The notes beneath the pieces are model-generated. The model was not told the DNA's origin and ran no database searches. It saw only the letters and a list, made by a program, of their open reading frames with translations. Shown here in pieces: positions 1-8,823 of a stretch of 64,000 nucleotides of DNA. Each line of letters opens with the position of its first letter. Positions within the stretch are counted from its first letter, which is position 1. A program made the translations under genes and the position numbers. The stretch is from Pontimicrobium aquaticum (GTDB taxonomy: Bacteria > Bacteroidota > Bacteroidia > Flavobacteriales > Flavobacteriaceae). Location: assembly GCF_005047595.1 (NCBI RefSeq), contig NZ_SUPL01000004.1, positions 62,001-126,000 on the forward strand, written 5' to 3'.

Positions 1-31
1 AATAGCTCTAAATTAAAAATAAATATGTTTA

Positions 32-1462
32 CTATACTTTTATTAACTTCCATTTCCCTTTTTTAAACCAAATAACACCAATAATGGCAATTAAAATTTC
101 AGCTAAGGTAATGGCTGCAAATACGCCAACTGGTCCATAATCTAAAGTAATAGCCATAAGGTAGGCAAAAGGTAGTTGAAACAGCCAAAAGCATACAAAG
201 TTAATGTATGTTGGTGTTTTAGTATCGCCCGAACCATTAAAAGCATTAATGATTACCATACCATAACCATAAAACACATAGCCAGCTGCAATCACTCTTA
301 AACATAAACTTCCATATTTAATCACTTCGGCTTCAGCAGTAAATAAAGCGATTATTTGTGGTGAGAATACTAAATACACAATAGACACTAATAGCATAAA
401 AATTGCACTATACTTTCCAGTAACCCAAACAGAGGTTTCGGCACGTTCTGGTTGTTTGGCTCCTAAATTTTGTCCAACTAAAGTTGCAGCAGCATTACTC
501 ATTCCCCAAGCTGGCATTAAAGTAAACATCATCACACGAATGGCAATGGTATAACCTGCTAGTACTTCGCTACCGAACTCACTCATAATGCGCATTAAGA
601 ACACCCAACTACTTGTACCAATTAAAAACTGACCAATGCCACCAAGCGATACTTTTATTAAATTAAACATGACACCTTCTTGAAGCACTAGATCTTTAAC
701 AGCGACTTTAATTTTGCTGTAACCAAAGAATAATATTCCTAATTGAAACACTACAGCACTACCGCGACCTATTGTAGTTGCAATGGCTGCACCTTCTACA
801 CCATAGGCTTCTACAGGCCCAAATCCAAAGATAAAAATTGGATCTAATATAATATTAAGTCCATTAGACAAAATAAGCGTCCACATAGCAATAGATGCAT
901 TGCCAGCACCTCTAAAAATTGCATTGATTAAAAACAGTAACATAATGGTAATGTTACCACCTAATAGTACTTGGGTATAACCGTAACCCTCTTCAATAAG
1001 ATCGGTTTCAGCTCCCATAATGCTTAAAATTTCTTTAGGATACATAATACCAATAACACTAATACCAATAGCCACAGCTGTTCCTAAAAAAATAACTTGG
1101 ACTGCAGCTTGTGATGCGCCTTTTAAATCGTTTTCTCCCACACGACGAGCCACAATAGCTGTAGCAGCCATACTTAAACCTATAGCAATAGCATAGACCA
1201 ATGTAATGACCGATTCGGTTAATCCAATAGTTGCTACTGCATTAACACTTACTTGTGAGACATAAAAAATATCGACAATAGCGAAAATAGACTCCATAAG
1301 CATCTCTAAAATCATTGGAATAGAGAGCATGAAAATAGCACGACGAATACTACCTGTTGTAAAGCTTTCTTCTTTACCAGAGACAGCAATTTTAAAGTAC
1401 TTAAAAAATTGTTTTATTGAAATATTTTTGGATGACATGTTGATATGATTAAATATAGACAA
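32..1462 (-). CDS. MATE family efflux transporter
   Basis: A 476-residue, very hydrophobic protein with about twelve predicted membrane segments and two homologous MatE halves (roughly residues 35-200 and 260-430), the usual size for the family. MATE carriers export cationic drugs or metabolites in exchange for Na+ or H+ across the inner membrane. The first half carries the stretch SIPMILEMLMESIFAIVDIF and the second a matching GGIGQFLIGTSSWVF stretch. The substrate cannot be told from sequence. The start at 1462 is used here; a second ATG at 1438 (MSSKNIS) is equally plausible and would remove eight residues. It is the last gene on this strand before the window edge, separated by about 115 bases from the TPR lipoprotein gene. 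Confidence 0.9.
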   Translation of the reverse strand: MSIFNHINMSSKNISIKQFFKYFKIAVSGKEESFTTGSIRRAIFMLSIPMILEMLMESIFAIVDIFYVSQVSVNAVATIGLTESVITLVYAIAIGLSMAATAIVARRVGENDLKGASQAAVQVIFLGTAVAIGISVIGIMYPKEILSIMGAETDLIEEGYGYTQVLLGGNITIMLLFLINAIFRGAGNASIAMWTLILSNGLNIILDPIFIFGFGPVEAYGVEGAAIATTIGRGSAVVFQLGILFFGYSKIKVAVKDLVLQEGVMFNLIKVSLGGIGQFLIGTSSWVFLMRIMSEFGSEVLAGYTIAIRVMMFTLMPAWGMSNAAATLVGQNLGAKQPERAETSVWVTGKYSAIFMLLVSIVYLVFSPQIIALFTAEAEVIKYGSLCLRVIAAGYVFYGYGMVIINAFNGSGDTKTPTYINFVCFWLFQLPFAYLMAITLDYGPVGVFAAITLAEILIAIIGVIWFKKGKWKLIKV

Positions 1463-1578
1463 AGCAAAAAACTAAAGGTTTTTTGCAAAAAGGGTCGAAC
1501 AAAATCGACAATACGGAAAGTGGGTTTATCCAATCATAATGCCGCAAATATTAGCATTTATTTTTAACCTGGCAAATT

Positions 1579-2523
1579 TTATTTCATTCTACTAACATCT
1601 GCTTCGGCTGCGATGTAGCCAAATCCAGACCAATTTCCGCTTTTAATAATGTCGTTAAACATCTTATTAGCCTTTTCTATATTGCCATTGTGGTAATGCC
1701 AATTAGCAATACCATATTGTGTTGCTTCGTTTGCTCCAATAGAGCCATTTTCTAGTTTTAGCAACTGGCTTTCTGTACGTTCTCCTTTATAAAAGAGTAA
1801 TAAATCATGGTAGGCTACATTTTCGATAATAGTCATGTCATTAGAAATAGGTTCTAATATAGACGCAGCTTCGTCCTTCATATCCATTCGTTGTAAAATC
1901 ATATACAACCAATGTCTGGTAGCCACTTGCATATCGTCATTTTTAGAAGTATCTAAACAGTCAGTAAATGCTATTAATGCATTTTTTAGGTCATTTTTCA
2001 AATAATATGCTAGTCCTAAATGATAGTAGATATTATTATGTAAAGTTGAAACAGGTTGGTTAAGTCTATTAGGAATACCATCTGGCTCAACTTGATCTTC
2101 AGTGTTTTTGATTAATGATTTAGCTTTTTCGAAGTCCTTAATAGCTTTGTCAAGTTGTCGTGTACTAATATACCTATGACCTCTGTGTCTTAAAAAACGA
2201 GCATCTTCGGGAAATTTATTGACACCTTCTGTAAATAGTTCAATAGCACGCTTATAATCTCCTAAATAAGCCATTCTTCTACCTAACCAAATAATGTTAT
2301 CTGGCCAATCTTTATTGTTTTGGTAATTACTTAAAGCTTCCAGATATTTTACTATTTGTAAAGAATCTCGCTTAACATCTACCTGAGCTCTAATTAATGG
2401 CGTATTTAATAACGACATGCCTTGAGACGTATTAATTTTTATAGCTTCTAACTCGTGATTTTTGCAACCAAAAATTACTAAACAAACAATTAATAGAAAA
2501 TTAATCTTTACCAATCTTATCAT
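1579..2523 (-). CDS. TPR-repeat lipoprotein
   Basis: A 314-residue protein with a lipoprotein signal peptide: a basic start (MIRLVK), a hydrophobic core and a lipobox ending IFGC at Cys20. The mature part contains tetratricopeptide repeats, clearest at about residues 75-138 (GDYKRAIELFTEGVNKFPED and the following unit) and 163-190 (YYLKNDLKNALIAFTDCLD). It is therefore probably a membrane-anchored periplasmic or outer-membrane scaffold for protein contacts; the partner is unknown. Its start overlaps the 3' end of a 35-codon reading frame, which suggests translational coupling to the small membrane genes and ccsBA upstream. Confidence 0.85.
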   Translation of the reverse strand: MIRLVKINFLLIVCLVIFGCKNHELEAIKINTSQGMSLLNTPLIRAQVDVKRDSLQIVKYLEALSNYQNNKDWPDNIIWLGRRMAYLGDYKRAIELFTEGVNKFPEDARFLRHRGHRYISTRQLDKAIKDFEKAKSLIKNTEDQVEPDGIPNRLNQPVSTLHNNIYYHLGLAYYLKNDLKNALIAFTDCLDTSKNDDMQVATRHWLYMILQRMDMKDEAASILEPISNDMTIIENVAYHDLLLFYKGERTESQLLKLENGSIGANEATQYGIANWHYHNGNIEKANKMFNDIIKSGNWSGFGYIAAEADVSRMK

Positions 2524-2608
2524 AAGCTCTAATTATTACAATTGCCCAAATAGCAACTAACACTGCTACAATTATTGAAAAATATAATACAATGTTATTT
2601 GCTTCCAT
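2501..2608 (-). CDS. Tiny single-pass membrane protein (35 aa), CcmD-like in size
   Basis: A 35-codon frame from ATG at 2608 to TAA at 2501. It reads MEANNIVLYFS, then a continuous hydrophobic helix (IIVAVLVAIWAIVIIRAY) and a short charged tail (DKIGKD). It overlaps the preceding 62-codon gene by 14 bases and the next gene (TPR lipoprotein) by 23 bases, the pattern of a translationally coupled chain. The length, one N-terminal helix and a charged tail beside a cytochrome c maturation gene resemble CcmD-type small proteins, but that is an inference from position and shape only. It could be spurious, since short hydrophobic frames occur by chance in AT-rich DNA. Confidence 0.5.
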   Translation of the reverse strand: MEANNIVLYFSIIVAVLVAIWAIVIIRAYDKIGKD

Positions 2609-2783
2609 TATTTACCATTTTAAATAAAATTAATAACCCAAGAAGCATTGGTGCCCACAAGCCAACAAAAATACCATGTAGCTCTTCACCGGAAAGAAAT
2701 AAGTATTCGGCAACAATTATTATTACTAGACACAGTCCTAACATAAAAGCATTAGCAATGCCTAGTTTTTTAAAAAAATTCAT
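2595..2783 (-). CDS. Small two-helix membrane protein (62 aa)
   Basis: A 62-residue protein with two hydrophobic helices (about residues 9-29, LGIANAFMLGLCLVIIIVAE, and 38-57, IFVGLWAPMLLGLLILFKM). It starts 68 bases downstream of ccsBA on the same strand and overlaps the 35-residue frame that follows. I do not recognise a named family. The position between ccsBA and a coupled small membrane peptide suggests a membrane accessory of cytochrome c maturation or of a terminal oxidase, but nothing in the sequence proves this. A 89-codon frame on the other strand here is a shadow: it lacks any family resemblance. Confidence 0.6.
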   Translation of the reverse strand: MNFFKKLGIANAFMLGLCLVIIIVAEYLFLSGEELHGIFVGLWAPMLLGLLILFKMVNNGSK

Positions 2784-2850
2784 ACTCTATATTTTGATTT
2801 CTAAGTTACTAAAATTTAGTCACCAAATTATTTGTATGAATTAATAATTA

Positions 2851-5800
2851 CTATTTTCTATAGTATTTAGCATATTTTTGGTAGGCAAAAATGGCAAGTA
2901 GTGCCACGATTCCTATTACAACCGCAATAGTACTTAAACTGTCTAATTGTTGTCCTGATTGATAAGAATGTAATCCTGCTAAATAAAAATTAACACCAAA
3001 ATATGTAAAAATAATACTTGAAAATGCTATAATGGATGCTAAATTAAATCCAAAACGCCCTCTTAGTCCTGGTACTAACCGCATGTGAATTACAAACGCA
3101 TACACCATAATACTAATAAGTGCCCAAGTTTCTTTTGGATCCCATCCCCAATAACGTCCCCAGCTTTCGTTTGCCCACATACCACCAAGAAAGTTTCCAA
3201 TAGTTAGCATTACTAAACCAACTGTTAAAGCCATTTCATTAACAATGGTTAACTCTTTAATGTTTAGACTCATTTTTGCTTTATTCTCCTTATTAGTAAA
3301 TATCATAAGTAATAATGATACAACTCCTAAAATCATACCTAATGTAAATGGTCCATAACTCCCTACAATTACAGCAACATGAATCATTAACCAATAGCTA
3401 TTTAAAACTGGTTGTAAAGTACCTATGGATGGATCCATCCAATTCCAGTGTGCAATCATTAATATCATGGCTGTCACAAAAGCAGTTGAAGCCAATGTAA
3501 TATCGCTTTTACGACCAAATAGCAAGCCAAACAACATAGTTGCCCAAGCTACATATATCATTGATTCGTAAGCATCGCTCCAAGGTGCATGACCAGATAT
3601 ATACCATCTTACTATAAGTCCAGCTGTATGCAACAAGAATAAACCTATAATAATAAATTTAAAAACAGTTACAGCAACATTAACACCTCTGCTTTTATCT
3701 TTAAATATTTGTACTATGAGCAGTACAAACATTAATGTTCCTGCATACATATACCAACTAAATAGGTTCTTGAAAATATCCCATTCATTATAAGTAATTT
3801 CAGCATTAATCTTTTTATCACTTATCATAACCTCAGCACCATAGTTTTTTTGCGTTTTTTTAATGGCAGCTAATAATTTATCGCTTTCAGCAAAATCGCC
3901 TGTTCTTTTACCTTCGTTTAGCATAAACAGATATGCTTTAAAACCAGTGTTTATAAAGTTTCCATACAGCGAATCTTTTAACTGAATCTTTTCATTTTGA
4001 TATTCATAAGGTGAAATCCATCTATTATTATCATCTTCTGGAAGAGGGTAAATCTTTAATGTATTACCATTTAAAGTGCTATATAATAAATTAACCCGCT
4101 GATTAGCTTCTATAAACTCCTTTTGAATGGCCGTTGGTACTTGTGCAGTGGAAGCTTCATACATATAAGGGTCTAACTTATATTCACCTCTTTCAGTAAA
4201 AAAATGAGCAAAAGTTGCATACTTCTCTCCTTTTTCTAAACCAATAATACTTCTAATAGTATCGGCCTTTTTGAGCTTTAAATATATGATTGGCACGTTA
4301 TACCATAAAAACGGACTTTCTTGCATGGATAGAAACACCTGATTAGCATCAAAGCCTTCATAAGTATCATGTTTAGTTAGTTTACGTAACAACTCCGAAG
4401 CATATGTGTTTATAGGCTTCATACGTCCATCAAAATCTTGAATTACCAATCGTCCTAACTTGTCTGCTTGCTCTTTAGGTGCAATATTCGCTCCTAAGAT
4501 AGAGTCCACTTGAACCTTTGTTAGTGCTTGTTGCGTATGTTCATGACCATCATCTTCTGTATGCGTTTCTTGTGCGCTTGCTCCAAGTGTCGTCGCCAAA
4601 AATAAAGCTATAATTGTAGCTGCTTTTTTAGCTTTAATTTTTTGAAGGTTTCTACGTAAATCATCAAAACGCGTATGCTTAGCAAATAATATTGCCATCA
4701 ATCCTAAATACAATAAAATATAGCCTAAATAGGTGATATTAGTTCCCCAAAAATCATGGTTTACAGATAAGATAGTTCCTTTTTCGTCAGGATCGAACGA
4801 TGCTTGAAAAAACCTATATCCACGATGATTCAATATATTATTCATATAAATATGGAAATCGAAATCGCCTTCTTGCTCGTCCAACACTGTAATTTTACTT
4901 TCGTAGGCAGAATAACTATTGTCTGTTCCTGGAAATCGTTTTGCAATAAAATCGTTTAACTTAATACTAAATGGTAATTCAATAACTTTTGAACCATACT
5001 TAAAAGCAAAATCTAAACCACCTATAGTTACTTGTTTAAAAGCACTGTTAGTACCTTTTCCTCCTAGCAGTTTTACGGTTTTTGTTTCGTCGTTGGCTGT
5101 TACTTTTAACACTAAACCATCTTCGTCATTTCTTAGTATTTCTGACTTTTTCACAACATCAAACACCCCTTTTATTACAGGTTTAGGAAATACTAATGTT
5201 TGATTGCCTATAATATATCTAGAACGTAAAGCCAAAGGTTGAATACTATCCTTAACCAATTTTCCTTGTGCTTGTGTTGCCATAGTTAAGTATTCGCCCT
5301 CGTATGGAGATTGGATCGTTAAGGTACTATCTGTATAGGTAATATTTACTGCACCATCAGTTGGCTTATTTAGTGTATATAATACATTGTGTATGCTTTG
5401 AACTTGACCTTCTTTTAAAAAGTGGTTATGAGAGCCTCCCATACCAGCTTCCACTATTTTTAAATAATTTTCTCCAGATTCATCTGGAATAATATCTTCT
5501 TCTGCGCTTTGAATAAACTCTTCAAGTTCAACAGTAACTGGTTGACCGTTATAACTTTCTTTCTTAATAAAGGAATTATTAAGCCTATGTGAAAAATCCG
5601 TTTCATATTCTCCAGGCAAACGCATTTGTTGTCCATTAACCACATAATCACCATCAATGTACATGGTTAAATATGTTTTTTGAGAAAGAAACGTATTTTC
5701 GGTGGCACCTTCTCGAATGGCCATCATTCCTTCAAAACTGATATATCTAGTGATAAACGCACCAATAAAAATAAAGATAAAGGCTAAGTGTAATACTAAA

Positions 5801-6045
5801 GTTGCCCATTTTTCTTTTCTTAAAAGACGATACCTAAAAATATTTCCAATAAAATTTATGGTAAATAACACCATAATGGTTTCGAACCACCAAGCATTAT
5901 AAATAAGCGTTCTGGAATATGGTGTTGGCGAGGTTTCTTGTCCTGCATCCATAAAAGTTCCAATAATCATTGCAACTGCAAAAGCTATAAATAAAAAGGC
6001 TGTAAGTCTTGTAGAAAACAGAATGTTGGAGAGTTTTTTTAACAT
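2851..6045 (-). CDS. ccsBA: Fused System II cytochrome c maturation protein CcsBA (ResB-CcsA)
   Basis: A 1064-residue fusion of ResB/CcsB and CcsA, the System II haem exporter and synthetase that ligates haem to c-type apocytochromes outside the inner membrane. The ResB part has hydrophobic helices at about residues 13-33, 48-65 and 79-99 (with a His in LVLHLAF), a long periplasmic domain, and a helix near 435-455. A further hydrophobic stretch ending LGASAQ near 480-492 resembles an internal signal sequence and is followed by a His-rich linker. The C-terminal third is CcsA-like and multi-spanning, with the haem-handling tryptophan-rich motif WGRYWGWDPKETW at about 962-974. It is preceded by a truncated hemoglobin gene and followed by small membrane genes on the same strand. 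Confidence 0.95.
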   Translation of the reverse strand: MLKKLSNILFSTRLTAFLFIAFAVAMIIGTFMDAGQETSPTPYSRTLIYNAWWFETIMVLFTINFIGNIFRYRLLRKEKWATLVLHLAFIFIFIGAFITRYISFEGMMAIREGATENTFLSQKTYLTMYIDGDYVVNGQQMRLPGEYETDFSHRLNNSFIKKESYNGQPVTVELEEFIQSAEEDIIPDESGENYLKIVEAGMGGSHNHFLKEGQVQSIHNVLYTLNKPTDGAVNITYTDSTLTIQSPYEGEYLTMATQAQGKLVKDSIQPLALRSRYIIGNQTLVFPKPVIKGVFDVVKKSEILRNDEDGLVLKVTANDETKTVKLLGGKGTNSAFKQVTIGGLDFAFKYGSKVIELPFSIKLNDFIAKRFPGTDNSYSAYESKITVLDEQEGDFDFHIYMNNILNHRGYRFFQASFDPDEKGTILSVNHDFWGTNITYLGYILLYLGLMAILFAKHTRFDDLRRNLQKIKAKKAATIIALFLATTLGASAQETHTEDDGHEHTQQALTKVQVDSILGANIAPKEQADKLGRLVIQDFDGRMKPINTYASELLRKLTKHDTYEGFDANQVFLSMQESPFLWYNVPIIYLKLKKADTIRSIIGLEKGEKYATFAHFFTERGEYKLDPYMYEASTAQVPTAIQKEFIEANQRVNLLYSTLNGNTLKIYPLPEDDNNRWISPYEYQNEKIQLKDSLYGNFINTGFKAYLFMLNEGKRTGDFAESDKLLAAIKKTQKNYGAEVMISDKKINAEITYNEWDIFKNLFSWYMYAGTLMFVLLIVQIFKDKSRGVNVAVTVFKFIIIGLFLLHTAGLIVRWYISGHAPWSDAYESMIYVAWATMLFGLLFGRKSDITLASTAFVTAMILMIAHWNWMDPSIGTLQPVLNSYWLMIHVAVIVGSYGPFTLGMILGVVSLLLMIFTNKENKAKMSLNIKELTIVNEMALTVGLVMLTIGNFLGGMWANESWGRYWGWDPKETWALISIMVYAFVIHMRLVPGLRGRFGFNLASIIAFSSIIFTYFGVNFYLAGLHSYQSGQQLDSLSTIAVVIGIVALLAIFAYQKYAKYYRK

Positions 6046-6134
6046 AACGAAAGTCGTCTATTTTGAGTGGTGCAAATTTAGTGTTTTTCTTTATAAAGCA
6101 TAAAGAATAGCTAATATTTAACAAGGATAAAATT

Positions 6135-6524
6135 TTAGCTGTTTTGCCTAGCTTGAAAAATTTGTAAGTATAGAAATGTTCCCATTTTTCTGGCACGTCT
6201 TTTGGCGTTCTCAGCTGTTTCTCCAGCAAACAATTCATCTATAGTTTGAAACCATAAATTTAGCCATACACCAAAATGAAATTCAGATATTTTATTACCA
6301 TGTTCATTATCTGCCTTTACATGAGCCTCTAAAGGATTTCCGTAATATTTTGTTTGCAAAAACAGACTTGATTCCCAAAAGGTTGTTAACCTATCTAAGT
6401 GTTCATCCCAATCGTTTATTCTATCAAAAAAAGGATCTAAAGTATCATCTTTTCTAACTTTTTTATAAAACGATGACACTAAGAGATAAACGTCGTCTCT
6501 AGTTTTTATATCTTTTTTTCCCAT
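6135..6524 (-). CDS. Group III truncated hemoglobin
   Basis: A 129-residue soluble globin. The shortened 2-over-2 fold and the motifs SSFYKKVRKDDTLDPFF at the start, FWESSLFL in the middle and EFHFGVWLNLWFQTIDELF near residues 81-99 match group III (P-type) truncated hemoglobins; His83 is the likely proximal haem ligand. Members bind O2, NO or peroxide-type ligands, with roles proposed in microaerobic or nitrosative stress. The gene ends about 90 bases before ccsBA on the same strand, so a haem-binding protein sits next to the haem-export machine; co-transcription is likely but not shown. The opposite-frame reading across 5897-6238 is a shadow. Confidence 0.9.
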   Translation of the reverse strand: MGKKDIKTRDDVYLLVSSFYKKVRKDDTLDPFFDRINDWDEHLDRLTTFWESSLFLQTKYYGNPLEAHVKADNEHGNKISEFHFGVWLNLWFQTIDELFAGETAENAKRRARKMGTFLYLQIFQARQNS

Positions 6525-6584
6525 TGTTTACAAAGATAGTTCATCAAACTTTCAAATCATATTTTACTTGTCTATTTTAGCAAC

Positions 6585-7349
6585 ATGATTTCAGTAACAC
6601 TCATTGGCGCTGGAAATGTGGCAACACATTTATACAAAGCTTTAAAAAGAGCTAAGGATACAACCGTTATACAATGGTATAGCAGAAATATGTCTTCAAT
6701 ATCGTCTTTTAAAAACGAAGTAGAAATTACTAATGATATTAACAGCCTAAAAACTGCTGATGTATATATTATTGCAGTTTCCGATAGTGCCATAAGTACG
6801 CTATCCTCTCAATTACCTTTTTCTAATGAATTGGTAGTACACACTTCTGGAAGTGTGAGTTTACACGATTTAGATAAAAAACATCATCGTGGTGTATTTT
6901 ACCCTTTGCAAACATTTACTAAAGGTGCAGATTTAAACTTTACAGAAGTACCTATTTGCATAGAAGTTGAAAATAAGGTGCATTTACAAACTCTTAAAAA
7001 TTTATCGGAAGCTTTAGGCTGCAAGCATTACAGAGTAAATTCAGACCAGCGTGCTGCATTACATTTAGCTGCGGTGTTTGTAAATAATTTTACCAATCAG
7101 TTGTATCGTGTTGCACATGAAATTACCGAATCTAAAAGTGTTGATTTTAATATTTTAAAGCCATTAATAAAGGAAACTGCTAGTAAAATAGACACCTTAT
7201 CGCCTTACATGGCACAGACAGGTCCAGCTGTTCGCAACGATAATAAAACCATAAAAAAACACTTAAAATCTCTAGATAAAGACATTCATAAACAGATTTA
7301 TGAATTACTAACAAAATCAATTAAACTAACCCATGGGAAAAAGCTATAA
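6585..7349 (+). CDS. Rossmann-like, DUF2520 domain-containing protein
   Basis: A 254-residue cytosolic protein with an N-terminal Rossmann fold (GAGNVATHLYKAL, residues 8-20) for NAD(P) binding. The C-terminal helical DUF2520 domain resembles ketopantoate reductase and pyrroline-5-carboxylate reductase relatives (LHLAAVFVNNFTNQLY near 163-178). The family is an oxidoreductase of unknown substrate. It starts divergently from the globin gene and its last 17 bases overlap the kdsC start, so the two are translated from one message. This gene, kdsC, a UbiA prenyltransferase and maf form a common flavobacterial gene string, which suggests a housekeeping role. Confidence 0.88.
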   Translation: MISVTLIGAGNVATHLYKALKRAKDTTVIQWYSRNMSSISSFKNEVEITNDINSLKTADVYIIAVSDSAISTLSSQLPFSNELVVHTSGSVSLHDLDKKHHRGVFYPLQTFTKGADLNFTEVPICIEVENKVHLQTLKNLSEALGCKHYRVNSDQRAALHLAAVFVNNFTNQLYRVAHEITESKSVDFNILKPLIKETASKIDTLSPYMAQTGPAVRNDNKTIKKHLKSLDKDIHKQIYELLTKSIKLTHGKKL

Positions 7350-7860
7350 AGAATATTTAAACAATATAACTACTTTTATTTTTGATGTTGATGGCGTACT
7401 TACTGATGGTACCGTCACCATTACTACCAATGGTGACATGTTAAGAAATATGAATATTAAAGATGGTTACGCCATTAAAACTGCGGTTGATAGAGGTTAT
7501 AATATATGTGTTATTTCTGGTGGCTCTAACGAAGGAGTTCGTTTGCGATTACAAGGGCTAGGTGTAACAAATATTTATTTAGGTGCAAACAACAAAATTG
7601 ACCAAATGAGTAAATTCTTGCACATATATAATATAGACTTAAAAAATGTATTATATATGGGAGACGATATTCCAGATTTACCAGCGATGAAATTAGCTGG
7701 TTTACCGTGTTGTCCTCAAGATGCTGCACCAGAAATTAAAGATATTTCAAGTTATATATCACATAAAAATGGTGGCAAAGGTGCTGTTCGAGATGTGATT
7801 GAACAAGTACTAAAAGTTCAAGGAAAATGGGCAGCCAATTTTGATGCGAAATACGACTAG
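7333..7860 (+). CDS. kdsC: KdsC-type HAD phosphatase (KDO-8-phosphate phosphatase)
   Basis: A 175-residue HAD-superfamily phosphatase of the small C0 (capless) class. The catalytic loop FDVDGVLTDGTV (about residues 18-29) gives the two aspartates; motif II is VISGGSNEG and motif IV is YMGDDIPD with nearby aspartates. The size and the DGVLTDG signature match KdsC, which removes phosphate from 3-deoxy-D-manno-octulosonate 8-phosphate during lipopolysaccharide inner-core synthesis in the cytosol; related enzymes act on other sugar phosphates. It overlaps the DUF2520 gene upstream and is followed after 38 bases by the UbiA-type gene. Confidence 0.88.
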   Translation: MGKSYKEYLNNITTFIFDVDGVLTDGTVTITTNGDMLRNMNIKDGYAIKTAVDRGYNICVISGGSNEGVRLRLQGLGVTNIYLGANNKIDQMSKFLHIYNIDLKNVLYMGDDIPDLPAMKLAGLPCCPQDAAPEIKDISSYISHKNGGKGAVRDVIEQVLKVQGKWAANFDAKYD

Positions 7861-7898
7861 TTTGCAGTTTTCAGCATGCAAACTTGATAACGCACTAT

Positions 7899-8813
7899 AT
7901 GACTAATATTCTAAACCTCATCCGTTGGAACAACCTTGTACTCATTACTTTAGTACAAGTATTGGTTAAATATGCATTGTTCGAGTCTTTTAATATTCAG
8001 CTTACTTTAAATACCGCTCAGTTTATCATGCTTATTTTATCAACAATAAGTATTGCTGCTGCAGGTAATGTTATTAATGATATCTATGATATAGAAACCG
8101 ATTTGGTGAACAAACCCCAAAAAGTGATTATAGGCAAAAGTATTTCAGAAAAAAAAGCCTTATACCTGTTTATTATCTTGAATGTAATGGGTGTTGGTTT
8201 GGGGTTTTATGTATCAAACATTATAGACAGAAGTGGTTTTGCAGTCATTTTCATAATAATTTCAGCATTGCTTTACATATATGCTTCCTACTTAAAGCAA
8301 ACATTGTTAATAGGAAATATAGTCATTTCAATATTGGTTGGTTTAAGCATTTTAATCGTTCCTGTGTTTGATTTAATTCCTTCTATTACAAACTCCAATA
8401 GAGAATTATATGTAGATATTTTTAAAATCACTTTCAACTATGCTGTATTTGCTTTTATGATTAATCTTCTTCGTGAAATCATTAAGGATATTGAAGATAT
8501 TAATGGCGACTATAAGGCACAAATGAAAACACTCCCAATACTAATTGGCAGAGATAGAACGACCTTGTTTGTATTTGCGCTGTCGTTTGTTCCTTTAATA
8601 GCTATTGTGCACTACATTATATCGTATTTATACAATTACCTGTTTGCGACTGTTTATTTTCTGTTGCTTATTGTTGGTCCAATGCTGTATTTTACGATTA
8701 AAATGTTTTCTGCGGAACAAAAAAAAGACTATCAGCATTTATCTAAGGTATTAAAACTTATTATGTTGTTTGGTGTGTTATCTTTGTTATTATATCCATT
8801 AATACTCAAATAA
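7899..8813 (+). CDS. UbiA-family prenyltransferase (geranylgeranylglycerol-phosphate type)
   Basis: A polytopic membrane protein of about 304 residues. The first aspartate-rich motif NDIYDIETD and the second, DIEDINGDYK, bind the Mg2+-diphosphate of a prenyl donor, as in all UbiA enzymes. Flavobacterial homologues are usually named geranylgeranylglycerol-phosphate geranylgeranyltransferase, but the acceptor is not established from sequence; quinone or other lipid acceptors are possible. I prefer the ATG at 7899 (MTNILNLIRWNN) over the upstream TTG at 7884. It lies 10 bases before maf, in the same operon. Confidence 0.85.
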   Translation: MTNILNLIRWNNLVLITLVQVLVKYALFESFNIQLTLNTAQFIMLILSTISIAAAGNVINDIYDIETDLVNKPQKVIIGKSISEKKALYLFIILNVMGVGLGFYVSNIIDRSGFAVIFIIISALLYIYASYLKQTLLIGNIVISILVGLSILIVPVFDLIPSITNSNRELYVDIFKITFNYAVFAFMINLLREIIKDIEDINGDYKAQMKTLPILIGRDRTTLFVFALSFVPLIAIVHYIISYLYNYLFATVYFLLLIVGPMLYFTIKMFSAEQKKDYQHLSKVLKLIMLFGVLSLLLYPLILK

Positions 8814-8823
8814 TGCTCAATCA

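Noticed and set aside
2575-2844. 89-codon plus-strand frame opposite the small membrane gene
   Set aside because: No family resemblance; the opposite strand carries a better supported small protein in operon order.
5897-6238. 113-codon minus-strand frame over the globin and ccsBA junction
   Set aside because: It overlaps two well-supported genes in another frame and has no recognisable domain.
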